In this document: positions 49,127 through 57,257 of the stretch, piece by piece
Layout: each line of letters opens with the position of its first letter
How positions within the stretch are numbered: position 1 is the first letter of the stretch
Source of the DNA: Silicimonas sp.
GTDB taxonomy: Bacteria; Pseudomonadota; Alphaproteobacteria; Rhodobacterales; Rhodobacteraceae
DNA length: 64,000 nt
NCBI GenBank assembly: GCA_022826205.1
Contig: JAJDVJ010000024.1
Coordinates: 28,254-92,253 of the forward strand
Reading direction: 5' to 3'
Notes under the pieces: generated by a model
The model's input: only the letters and a program-made list of their open reading frames with translations
Told to the model about the DNA's origin: nothing
Database searches by the model: none
Program-made: the position numbers and the translations under genes

Positions 49127-49581
49127 TAGAACTGTGTCCCCAGCAACTGGGTGAAGATCAGATAGACGCCGGCCGCCAACGCAAGAACGACGCCGTAGAT
49201 GACCGGGTTGCGCACGCCCATCGCCAAACAGAGGAGCGGCCCGCATATCAGCGCCATTACGACGTAGCCGAAGTTTAGCCAGACAACGTAGCTGACAACT
49301 GCCGCAGCCAGCGCGAGCAGGCCGTGCCTAGCCTCGGCGGATGAAGCGAAAACGGTTTGACCTTCATCTCCTGCCTCACCCTTCGAGGCGTAGACATAGA
49401 GCACAACTGCTGCGCAAAGTGCCGTGAATCCCAACAGGAGTTGCGGAAAGAATCTCGATGGAAGTCCGGAACTTGCCAGCAGTCCTGCGGCCTCGAAACC
49501 TTGCGCAACGACTGCAAAATAGGCGCAAGCAATGATGACCAAGACCGTGAAGACGATGTTCGCCAATCGCTGGGTCAGCAT
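49126..49581 (-). CDS. Tripartite tricarboxylate transporter, small permease (TctB)
   Basis: A 151-residue protein with four hydrophobic segments. It begins MLTQRLANIVFTVLVIIACA, has SRFFPQLLLGFTALCAAVVL (the conserved FP region) and ends in YLIFTQLLGTQF. Size, topology and position between TctC and TctA match TctB. Confidence 0.9.
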   Translation of the reverse strand: MLTQRLANIVFTVLVIIACAYFAVVAQGFEAAGLLASSGLPSRFFPQLLLGFTALCAAVVLYVYASKGEAGDEGQTVFASSAEARHGLLALAAAVVSYVVWLNFGYVVMALICGPLLCLAMGVRNPVIYGVVLALAAGVYLIFTQLLGTQF

Positions 49582-49660
49582 GGGCCTGTTTCCCGTGCAT
49601 GCGGAAAATGGAACGGGCGCCGCAAAGTGGCAGCGCCCGAACCGGTTCGAAAAATGCACA

Positions 49661-50626
49661 TCACTTGTGCAGCAGTCCTAGCCCGTCAAGGATCGGCGAA
49701 TACAGGTCGATGCCGGATTGCAGCAGGTTCCCGACATCCTCGGTGCCATGCACGAACTGCCAGTCGATGCCCGGAGGCAATTTGGAGATGAATTCGTCCG
49801 TGCCCAGCACTGCAGTTGCGGCAATCAGCTTGTCGACGATCTCCTGGGGCGTTCCGGCCTTTACGGCCCAACCTCCATGAACCCAAACGCCAGCTTCCTT
49901 GCCTGGGAATGCTTCGCCAATGGTGCGGACGCCAGGCAGATGTTGTTCAAAGTAGGTTTGACGGTTGTTGTCCAGGATGATCAGCGGCCGAATCTCGTTC
50001 TTGAACGCGTTGATCGTCGCGATCTGTCCAACGCCGACATCAACCTGACCGCCAATCAGGCCCGTAATGGTTGCCGGAACGGTCTTCAGAGCGATGGTCT
50101 TGAATTCCAGGCCGAACTCGGACGCCAGCTGAACCGCGCTCAGGTTTGGCGGCGCGCCGAGGTTGTTGACGCCAATGCTGAGCTTTTCGCTCCTTGCGGC
50201 TTCAAGAAATTCCTCGAACGTCTGGAGCGGACTGTCAGCTCGCACGTAGAGCGCGTTGGATGCAGCTTGGCCCGCATAGAAGGCAATGAAGTCCTCCATC
50301 GGGCTGTAAGGCACTTCACGGGTCAGCGGAACAACCATGAAACTCGGAGGGGACCATTGGAAGATGGTGTAGCCATCCGCCTCCTCTTCGAGCACGCTCA
50401 TGGTCGCCGGAATGTGCGCGCCGCCCGGCTTGTTCACGACGTTGATCGGCACGCCCAGTTCCGCGCTGACGGCCTCGGCCGTCACACGCGCGCCGATGTC
50501 CGCATTGCCTCCCGCAGCGAAGGACACGACCAGCGTGATCGGCCGTTCAGGGTATTCAGCCAGCGCGGCACCGGTGCTGAGGCCCAGCGCGACCGTGGCG
50601 GCAGTGGCCACTTTGATAAGGTTCAT
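49661..50626 (-). CDS. Tripartite tricarboxylate transporter substrate-binding protein (TctC)
   Basis: A 321-residue periplasmic receptor. Signal peptide MNLIKVATAATVALGLSTGA, then YPERPITLVVSFAAGGNADIGARV (the carboxylate-binding block), VVNKPGGAHIPATMSV, and GGQVDVGVGQIATI. GGGAGAGC precedes the ATG. First gene of the minus-strand arm behind the GntR gene, so receptor levels are likely the most strongly regulated. Ligand cannot be assigned. Confidence 0.93.
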   Translation of the reverse strand: MNLIKVATAATVALGLSTGAALAEYPERPITLVVSFAAGGNADIGARVTAEAVSAELGVPINVVNKPGGAHIPATMSVLEEEADGYTIFQWSPPSFMVVPLTREVPYSPMEDFIAFYAGQAASNALYVRADSPLQTFEEFLEAARSEKLSIGVNNLGAPPNLSAVQLASEFGLEFKTIALKTVPATITGLIGGQVDVGVGQIATINAFKNEIRPLIILDNNRQTYFEQHLPGVRTIGEAFPGKEAGVWVHGGWAVKAGTPQEIVDKLIAATAVLGTDEFISKLPPGIDWQFVHGTEDVGNLLQSGIDLYSPILDGLGLLHK

Positions 50627-50670
50627 GTTGAAGCTCTCCCTTGCTTTCATCTTGTGACTCATTGGTCGAG

Positions 50671-50678
50671 ACGTACGT
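50671..50678. promoter_or_regulatory. Palindrome upstream of tctC, possible regulator site
   Basis: ACGTACGT at 50671-50678, extended to GTACGTAC, lies 45 bp upstream of the TctC start. GGTAC also occurs in the GntR/transketolase divergent region near 51473. A shared operator for the local GntR protein is possible but unproven. Confidence 0.3.
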
Positions 50679-50728
50679 ACCTTTGATGCATGCACGCGAA
50701 ATGTCAAGCCACAAGTCCGCCCGCGCAA

Positions 50729-51448
50729 TCACGCGGGGTTGTCAGTCGTAAACTCGATTTCCAGTTCAAGCAGGTCACAGGGATAGAACAGCTTCGCTGA
50801 GTAGATCAGTGCCCCGTGTTCGTCGAAGAACTCCCTGAACACCTTGAAGACGGCTGAGTTCACCTTGATCCCGAGCGCCTTCGCGAGGCCGAAGTCTGCA
50901 TAGGCGACCGTGATTCTCTGGCGCGCATTTGCAATGTCCACGCCAAGGTCGCGCAGGACCGCGACGACAATCTCCTGCATGAAGCGGTCTGGTGCGCGTT
51001 CATAAACCTGGTCGTCAAGCTGGATATCGACCTGGCAAAATGGCTTGCCGCCCCGCGCATGAATGCGGCGCATGCAACGAAAATACCTTCCGTCCTTGGA
51101 CTTCTCTATGGTTGCGTCGCCTTGGCGTACCGAGACTTCGAGCTGGTCCACCATCGCATAGATCTCTGAAATCTCAGCGCGCACCTGAAGCGAGACGCGG
51201 TCAGGAATCTGAACCTTGCGCACAAAGGTTCCGCGTCCTGGGTACTTTTCGATGAGGCCTTCATCTTCCAGCGTATTCATCGCCTGCACCACGGTCATGC
51301 GCGCGACGCCAAGCTCTTCGGTCAGTTCCCGCAGCGCAGGAAGACGTGCGCCCGGGAGCAGGTCCCCGGACATGATCTGATGTCGCAGGACTCCGGCCAC
51401 TTCCGCATGCAACGGGACCGCCTTCCGTTTCATGGACTGAAGATTCAT
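50729..51448 (-). CDS. GntR-family (HutC/UTRA) transcriptional regulator
   Basis: A 239-residue repressor-type regulator. Winged helix-turn-helix at 12-75 (LHAEVAGVLRHQIMSGDLLP, LPALRELTEELGVARMTVVQ, AMNTLEDEGLIEKYPGRGTF) and a C-terminal UTRA ligand-binding domain from about 95 (YFRCMRRIHARGGKPFCQVD, SAVFKVFREFFDEHGALIYS). It sits between the two arms of the catabolic locus, divergent from the transketolase operon by 65 bp, so it probably controls both. The start is MNLQSMKRKAVPLHA; upstream in-frame residues are not family-like. Confidence 0.92.
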   Translation of the reverse strand: MNLQSMKRKAVPLHAEVAGVLRHQIMSGDLLPGARLPALRELTEELGVARMTVVQAMNTLEDEGLIEKYPGRGTFVRKVQIPDRVSLQVRAEISEIYAMVDQLEVSVRQGDATIEKSKDGRYFRCMRRIHARGGKPFCQVDIQLDDQVYERAPDRFMQEIVVAVLRDLGVDIANARQRITVAYADFGLAKALGIKVNSAVFKVFREFFDEHGALIYSAKLFYPCDLLELEIEFTTDNPA

Positions 51449-51513
51449 CTTGAAACCTCTCCCGACCTGCAGGTACAAAGTTCCAGAACGTTTTACATCG
51501 CGTTGGACAGTCA

Positions 51514-52341
51514 ATGCAAGCAAGACACAACCTCGAAGAGCTTGAAAGGATCGCGACGCGGCTCCGCATGCACGTGGTGGACATGGTCGCACCTTCGGGA
51601 CAGGGCTATGTTCAGCAAGGCCTCGGGGCAGCGGACATATTCACGTCGCTCTATTTCGCCGAAGCGACGCTGGACCCGGCCAATCCCACCTGGCCCGACA
51701 GGGACCGGATCTTTTTGACCACCGCCCACAACACCGCGATATTCTATGCCACGTTGGCAGAGCGCGGGTTCTTCGACACCGAACGGCTCTCCACCTATGT
51801 CACCGACGGCTCGCCGCTGGAAATAAACTCGTCCGAGCGCATGGGGCCGTTTGTCGAAGCGACTTGCGGCTCGCTTGGCCAGGGCCTGTCGGTCGCCGTC
51901 GGTTGCGCCTTGGCGGCAAGGCGGCAGGGCCGCGCCAGCCGCGTTTATGTCATCGTCGGCGACGGCGAAATGCAGGAAGGCCAGATCTGGGAGGCCGCAA
52001 TGCTCGCAGGTGCCAGCGGTCTCGACAACCTCTGCCTGATCGTGGACTACAACTTCGTGCAGTCCGAGGGGCCGATGGACCTGGTCATGTCGCTGGAGCC
52101 CTTGATGGACAAGATGGAGAGCTTTGGCTTCGCCTGTCAGGAGATCGACGGAAACGACATCGGCGCGTTGCTGGGCGCTTATGATCAAGCCCGCGAGACA
52201 AAAGGCAAACCGAGCTTCATCAAGGCCAACACGTTGATGGGCAAGGGTGTCGCGTCGCTGGAAGGGTTGATGTTCCACCAATTGCGCTTCCCGCCCGAGG
52301 TCGCAGCCTCGGCCCGCACCGAATTGGAATCCCAGCAGTGA
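51514..52341 (+). CDS. Transketolase, N-terminal subunit
   Basis: A 275-residue protein equal to the TPP-diphosphate-binding half of transketolase. SGQGYVQQGLGAADIFTSLY, GSLGQGLSVAVG at 119-130, GDGEMQEGQIWEAAM at 149-163 and KGVASLEG with a terminal FHQL are the split-transketolase N blocks. Its C-half is encoded four genes downstream, an unusual separation. The enzyme would transfer two-carbon ketol units between sugars. Confidence 0.93.
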   Translation: MQARHNLEELERIATRLRMHVVDMVAPSGQGYVQQGLGAADIFTSLYFAEATLDPANPTWPDRDRIFLTTAHNTAIFYATLAERGFFDTERLSTYVTDGSPLEINSSERMGPFVEATCGSLGQGLSVAVGCALAARRQGRASRVYVIVGDGEMQEGQIWEAAMLAGASGLDNLCLIVDYNFVQSEGPMDLVMSLEPLMDKMESFGFACQEIDGNDIGALLGAYDQARETKGKPSFIKANTLMGKGVASLEGLMFHQLRFPPEVAASARTELESQQ

Positions 52342-52473
52342 CGTTCACACGAAAGGACGACCGGTCTTCGACTGACCGACGCAATTGAATTTGGAAACAC
52401 GACATCGACAGCCCTGCAACCGTCAAAGCGGTGCGCCGCATGATCATTCGGTGCAGAACCTGAGAGGCAAGAC

Positions 52474-53190
52474 ATGACAGCACCGGTCGCGGTGATCACG
52501 GGGGCGGCCGGCGGAATTGGCGTTGCGCTGGCCCACCGTCTGGCTGCGGAAGGATGGCGGCTGCATCTGATCGATGTCGATGCAGGTCGGTTGGAGCCGC
52601 TGCGGCAGGCGCTGCCAGAAGGCACAACGATTGCCGAAAGCAGACTCGAAGATCCGGCGGCGTGCGCGACGGCGCTGCCGGAGGCGCCGGGACCGGTCGC
52701 CGCGCTGGTGCATCTGGCGGGCATCTTCGTGCCGCATGACCTCGGCCCCGACGGCCGCGAGATCTACGACAAAACGATGCAGCACAATGCCACTAACGCC
52801 TTTGACCTTGCCGGTGCGGTTCTGCCGCGCATGGCCGATGGCGGCCGCATCGCCCTTGCCTCGTCGCTAGGATTCAACAGGGGTGTGCCCGACCACGTCG
52901 CCTATTCCATGGCGAAGGGCGCGATCGTCGGGCTGACTCGCGGGCTGTCGCGGCGGGTCGCGGACCGGGGGATCTGCGTAAACGCCGTGGCGCCCGGCAT
53001 CATCGAAACGCGGATGGCGGATCACCTGATCGAACGGCGCGGGCGCGACGCCCTTCTGTCGTCCATCCCGCTCGGCCGACTGGGCCGGCCCGAAGACGTC
53101 GCGGCGGTGATCGCGTTTCTGCTGTCCGACGATGCGTCCTACATCACGGGTCAGGTAATCAACGTCGATGGAGGAATCGCAAATGACTGA
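52474..53190 (+). CDS. SDR-family oxidoreductase
   Basis: A 238-residue classical short-chain dehydrogenase. TGAAGGIG at 10-17 binds NAD(P), the catalytic set is S130/S131, Y144 and K148 ([17 protein letters not shown]), and [12 protein letters not shown] plus [11 protein letters not shown] follow. D35 after the second strand (LIDVD) suggests NAD preference. Probably oxidises an alcohol of the imported substrate or its product. Confidence 0.92.
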   Translation: MTAPVAVITGAAGGIGVALAHRLAAEGWRLHLIDVDAGRLEPLRQALPEGTTIAESRLEDPAACATALPEAPGPVAALVHLAGIFVPHDLGPDGREIYDKTMQHNATNAFDLAGAVLPRMADGGRIALASSLGFNRGVPDHVAYSMAKGAIVGLTRGLSRRVADRGICVNAVAPGIIETRMADHLIERRGRDALLSSIPLGRLGRPEDVAAVIAFLLSDDASYITGQVINVDGGIAND

Positions 53191-53310
53191 ATCCCGAAAG
53201 CCGGACGGCCCATTGCGTGGACGCCACGACATCCGGTGCGCGTTGCGGGCGAAGCCGCCGGCAATTTGCGCCACGACTTCCAGGCAGATCAACAGAGAGG
53301 AATTCTCGAA

Positions 53311-54303
53311 ATGAGCGTTGCCACTTCAGATGTCAATTTTTCCGACGAACAGATGCTAGGGTTCTACCGAGACATGCTTCGTATTCGCCGGATTGAAGAG
53401 CGGATCGGCGATGACGCCAAGGCGGGAAACATACCTGGCGCAGTGCATCTCTACATCGGGCAGGAGGCGGTCGGTGTCGGCTTTTGTTCGCAACTCACGG
53501 ACGACGACTGGATTGCCTCGACCCACCGTGGACACGGCCACTACCTTGCCAAGGGTGGAGACAGCAAATTGCTGATGGCCGAGATCTACGGTCGCGAAAC
53601 CGGCATGTGCAAGGGACACGGCGGGTCCATGCATGTGGCGGATTTCTCCAAGGGAATCATTGGCGCGAATGGCATCGTCGGTGCCGGAATCTCGATCATC
53701 ACGGGAGCGGCCTGGGCTGCACAGATGGACGGCAAGGGAGCCGTCGGCGTTGCCTTCTTTGGTGATGGCGCCGCGAATCAAGGAGTCTTGTGTGAAGCCC
53801 TGAACGTGGCCGTGCTCTGGAAGCTGCCGGTGATCTTCGTTTGCGAAAACAACGGATTCTCCGAGTTCTCGCCGTCCTCGACCGTGACTGCAGGCAATAT
53901 CGTCGACCGGGCCAAGCCCTATGGTGCCGCCCACGAGACGGTGGACGGCAACGACTTGATCGCCGTCCACCAATGCGCTGCGCGGGCCATCAAGCATGCA
54001 CGGGCCGGCAACGGGCCATCCTTGATCGAAGCGCGCACCTACCGGCAACGCGGTCACGTCGAGGCCGAGGCATCGTTCCTTGGGTCGAAATACCGGTCGG
54101 ATGAAGAGGTTGCCGAATGGATCGGCCGTGACCCGATCACTGCATTCGCCAGACGTGTCATCGATGCCGGCCAGGCAAGTCAGGCCGATCTCGACCAGAT
54201 CGAGGCGGAGATCGCCGGCGAAGTGACCGAGGCCGTGCAATTCGCCGAAGGTTCGCCCTATCCCGACCCTGCCATGCAGGGCACCAATTACATGTTTGCC
54301 TGA
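53311..54303 (+). CDS. 2-oxoacid/acetoin dehydrogenase E1 component, alpha subunit
   Basis: A 330-residue TPP-binding E1-alpha. THRGHGHYLAKG at 71-82, CKGHGGSMHVAD at 100-111, and the TPP motif GDGAANQGVLCEALN at 151-165 ending in CENNGFSEFSP. The sequence is closest in style to acetoin dehydrogenase AcoA-type subunits. AGAGAGGAA precedes the ATG; upstream in-frame residues are not conserved. Forms a heterotetramer with the beta subunit encoded 15 bp downstream. Confidence 0.92.
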   Translation: MSVATSDVNFSDEQMLGFYRDMLRIRRIEERIGDDAKAGNIPGAVHLYIGQEAVGVGFCSQLTDDDWIASTHRGHGHYLAKGGDSKLLMAEIYGRETGMCKGHGGSMHVADFSKGIIGANGIVGAGISIITGAAWAAQMDGKGAVGVAFFGDGAANQGVLCEALNVAVLWKLPVIFVCENNGFSEFSPSSTVTAGNIVDRAKPYGAAHETVDGNDLIAVHQCAARAIKHARAGNGPSLIEARTYRQRGHVEAEASFLGSKYRSDEEVAEWIGRDPITAFARRVIDAGQASQADLDQIEAEIAGEVTEAVQFAEGSPYPDPAMQGTNYMFA

Positions 54304-54318
54304 AGGGAGTTCCGGCAC

Positions 54319-55308
54319 ATGGCAAAGAAACGCATGATCCAGGCAATCAATGAAGCGCTTGATGGCGAAATGGCCAAGGACCCGAAGGTCGTGGTGTTCG
54401 GCGAGGACGTCGAAATCAGCCTGTTCGGCGACACGCGCGGGTTGAAGGACAGGCATGGTGCGCACCGTGTCCGCAACATGCCGATCTCCGAAACGGTGAT
54501 GAGCGGCATGGCCGTGGGTGCCGCCGCGGCAGGGTACAAGGTGGTTTGCCACATGATGTTCGGAAACTTCATGTACACTGGCTTCGACAGCATTGCCAAC
54601 CAGGCCAGCAAGCTGCGCTACATGACAGCTGGGCAGATCGCCCTGCCGATTGTCTATATGGGGGTCTTTGGTGGCGGTCGATCGGCCGCGGCGCAGCATT
54701 CCGACGCGATGCACCCGATGATCATGAATCTGGGCGGGATCAAGGTTGCCCTGCCCGCGACGCCCTCCGATGCAATGGGCCTGCTGCGTTCGGCAATTCA
54801 TGATCCAAATCCCGTGATGTTCTTGCAGGCGGCCGGACGCGGCGGTGAACAGGGTGAAGTGCCCGAAGGCGATCATGTCATCGAGCTCGGCAAGGCCTCG
54901 ACCGTTCAGGAAGGTGACGACGTGACGGTCGTGGCCATTGGCGCCATGGTGCGGCCGGCAATGCGTGCGGCGCAAGAATTGGCAAAGTCCGGGATCGGCG
55001 TCGACCTGATCGATCCTCGCACGGTCGTGCCTCTGGACAGCGAGATGATATTTGGATCCGTTCGCAAGACCGGTCGACTGGTCGTCGTGGACGAGGCGCG
55101 CGACATGTGTTCCGCGGCATCCCACATCGCGGCGATTTGCGCCGACCAGTGCTTCGACGCCCTCAAGGCACCGATCCGGCGCGTCACGGTCCCGGATGTG
55201 GCGTTGCCCTATTCACCACCGCTTGAGAAGGCGCTCCTGCCGAACGTAGCCAGCATCTCGGACGCCGTGCGCCGACTTCTCGGCAAAGCCGCTACAGAAG
55301 GGGCCTGA
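54319..55308 (+). CDS. 2-oxoacid/acetoin dehydrogenase E1 component, beta subunit
   Basis: A 329-residue transketolase-like beta subunit. MIQAINEALDGEMAKDPKVV, FGEDVEISLFGDTRGLKDRHG, NMPISETVMSGMAVGAAAAG and VVDEARDMCSAASHIAA match AcoB-type E1-beta; PDVALPYSPPLEKALLP is the E1-beta C-terminal signature. Immediately followed, after 3 bp, by the free lipoyl protein, its expected partner. Confidence 0.93.
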   Translation: MAKKRMIQAINEALDGEMAKDPKVVVFGEDVEISLFGDTRGLKDRHGAHRVRNMPISETVMSGMAVGAAAAGYKVVCHMMFGNFMYTGFDSIANQASKLRYMTAGQIALPIVYMGVFGGGRSAAAQHSDAMHPMIMNLGGIKVALPATPSDAMGLLRSAIHDPNPVMFLQAAGRGGEQGEVPEGDHVIELGKASTVQEGDDVTVVAIGAMVRPAMRAAQELAKSGIGVDLIDPRTVVPLDSEMIFGSVRKTGRLVVVDEARDMCSAASHIAAICADQCFDALKAPIRRVTVPDVALPYSPPLEKALLPNVASISDAVRRLLGKAATEGA

Positions 55309-55311
55309 ACA

Positions 55312-55554
55312 ATGAAAGTCGCGCTGAAAATGCCGCGGATCGGCATGAACATGGAAGAAGGCACCCTTGTCGCGTGGAAGGTCAATCCGGGCGAGAGCTT
55401 CAAGGAAGGCGACATCCTCTACGAAGTCGAAACCGAGAAGGTCACGAACGAATACGAGGCGCCTTGCAACGGCACGATGCTGGAGCACCTCGCCGATGAA
55501 GGGGACGATGTCCCGGTAGGTGACAATGTCTGCAGAATCGAAAAGGTCGACTGA
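55312..55554 (+). CDS. Free-standing lipoyl-domain protein
   Basis: An 80-residue single lipoyl/biotinyl domain: MKVALKMPRIGMNMEEGTLV, with lysine K43 in VETEKVTNEYEAP as the lipoyl attachment site, and a second beta-half ending DNVCRIEKVD. In ordinary complexes this domain is the N-terminus of the E2 acyltransferase; here the stop codon follows the domain and no E2 core or E3 is encoded nearby. It may serve E2/E3 from elsewhere in the genome or act as a mobile carrier. Confidence 0.9.
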   Translation: MKVALKMPRIGMNMEEGTLVAWKVNPGESFKEGDILYEVETEKVTNEYEAPCNGTMLEHLADEGDDVPVGDNVCRIEKVD

Positions 55555-55560
55555 GTTGCC

Positions 55561-56544
55561 ATGGCCGAGACCCTGACCAAACTCGAAGCTGCGGACTTCA
55601 TCAACCGGTCCTTCAAGCCTCTGCCGCGATCCTACGGCGACGCGTTGATCGAGGCCGCCAAGGCCGATGAACGCATCGTCGCCCTTTGCGCCGACCTCGT
55701 TCCCCCAACCGAAACCGACCGGTTCCGCGACGAGCTGCCAGAGCGATTCCACAATGTAGGCATCGCCGAGGCGAACATGATCGGCATGGCGGGCGGCATG
55801 GCACGCTCGGGCGAAATCCCCTTCTGCCATTCGTTTTGCGCCTTCATTACCAAACGCGTGCTCGACCAGATCACGATGCAGGCAGCATATCCGAACCTGC
55901 CCGTGAAAATCGTCGGGTTCCTGCCAGGAGTGGCGACGCTCCTGGGCGTCTCGCACCAGGCCATCGAGGACGTTGCTATCCTTCGTGCGGTGCCCAACAT
56001 GGCGATTTTCGAGCCCTCCGGGCCGGAATATCACGCGGCCATGGTCAAATTGGCGCTGGATTGGGACGGGCCAGCCTATTTGCGGATGAAACGGCCAGAG
56101 ACGACCCCGCCGCAATTCGAGCCGCAGTCGCTGGAAATCGGCAAGGGTGTCATCCGTCGCGAGGGCGGCGACCTCACGATCATGTCTGCGGGGCTCTGCG
56201 TGACCGAGGCGCTAAGTGCGGCGGACATTCTCTCGGGTGAAGGCATAGAGGCGGGCGTCGTCGACATGGCCTCGCTCAAGCCGATTGACGAAGCGCTGAT
56301 CGTAGAACGTGCGGAAACCACAGGTGCAGTCGTCACGGCGGAAAATCACAACATCATTGGCGGCCTTGGCTCGGCCGTGGCCGAAGTGCTGGCCGACGCC
56401 GGGGTCGGATTGCCTTTCCGGCGCGTAGGCGTCCGCGATCACTTTTGTGAAGGCGGCACTTCGCCGTACCTGATGAACAAGTTCGGGCTCGACGCGCCGG
56501 CCATCGCGGAAGCGGCCCGCGATGTCGTGAAACGGAAGCGGTGA
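55561..56544 (+). CDS. Transketolase, C-terminal subunit
   Basis: A 327-residue protein equal to the pyrimidine-binding and C-terminal domains of transketolase. The catalytic glutamate is E70 in HNVGIAEANMIGMAGG; SFCAFITKRVLDQITMQAAY, PGVATLLGVSHQAIEDVAIL and AENHNIIGGLGSAVAEVLAD are family blocks. Completes the enzyme begun by the N-subunit at 51514. Coupled to the truncated aldehyde dehydrogenase gene by a GTGA overlap. Confidence 0.92.
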   Translation: MAETLTKLEAADFINRSFKPLPRSYGDALIEAAKADERIVALCADLVPPTETDRFRDELPERFHNVGIAEANMIGMAGGMARSGEIPFCHSFCAFITKRVLDQITMQAAYPNLPVKIVGFLPGVATLLGVSHQAIEDVAILRAVPNMAIFEPSGPEYHAAMVKLALDWDGPAYLRMKRPETTPPQFEPQSLEIGKGVIRREGGDLTIMSAGLCVTEALSAADILSGEGIEAGVVDMASLKPIDEALIVERAETTGAVVTAENHNIIGGLGSAVAEVLADAGVGLPFRRVGVRDHFCEGGTSPYLMNKFGLDAPAIAEAARDVVKRKR

Positions 56545-57254
56545 ACGTGGACTACACGTACGAATACGAATCTGGCGAAGACGCCTATGAAACCGTCAAT
56601 CCGGCCAGTCCCTCGGGGAGGATCGGGCGCTATGCGATCATGGCTTCGGATGAACTGGGCGCAGCGATTGAGCGGGCGAATGCAGCCCACAGGGATCTGG
56701 CCGCCGAGACCAAGGACATCCTGACTGCAAGTGCGAACGCCATGAGATTGGGACCTGGTCTCGAGGCCGACAGCGACCTCGGTCCCTTATGCAACCTTCC
56801 GCATTGGACGGATGTCTGCGCCAAGACCGAACGTGCCATCAGCGAAGGTGCCAAGGCCCTGGCCGGAGGGTTTGCGCCAAATCGGCCCGACGACGGCTAC
56901 TACTATCGCCCGACCATCCTTGGCGACCTCCAGCATGAGTCTATCGCAGGCCAGGAAGAGATTTTCGGCCCTGTCCTGTCAGTGCTCGAATACGACACCT
57001 TCGATCAGGCGATGAAAATGCTGAACGGCACCGAATTCGGCCTGACCTCGGCGCTCTTCTCCAACCGCAACGACCTGATCCAGCGCTTCCTTGCCGAGAG
57101 CCAGAACGGCATGATGCACGTCAACCACGGTACGGTGCCGGACAACAACGTGCCAATCGGCGGGATCAAGAACTCCGGTGTGGGGGCCTTTTCGGTCGGA
57201 CCGACGGCGGCGAACTTCTACACATCCGAGCATTCGGCCTATGTGGCTTGGTAG
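56541..57254 (+). pseudogene. Aldehyde dehydrogenase with large in-frame internal deletion
   Basis: The 237-residue open frame starts like an aldehyde dehydrogenase (YETVNPASPSGRIGRYAIMA, then AIERANAAHRD) and at about residue 55 jumps to the C-terminal third (MRLGPGLEADSDLGPLCN, ALAGGFAPNRPDDGYYYRPT, EEIFGPVLSVLEYDTFDQAM, GGIKNSGVGAF). About 230-240 residues are missing, including the NAD-binding fold and the catalytic cysteine and glutamate, so it cannot be an active dehydrogenase. The frame is preserved exactly across the join. Either a pseudogene or a repurposed fragment; GTG start overlaps the upstream stop. Confidence 0.85.
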
Positions 57255-57257
57255 GCA

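Noticed and set aside
53356..55125. A 589-residue minus-strand frame opposite E1-alpha/E1-beta
   Set aside because: Antisense shadow of two clear genes; histidine/glycine-rich with no domain.
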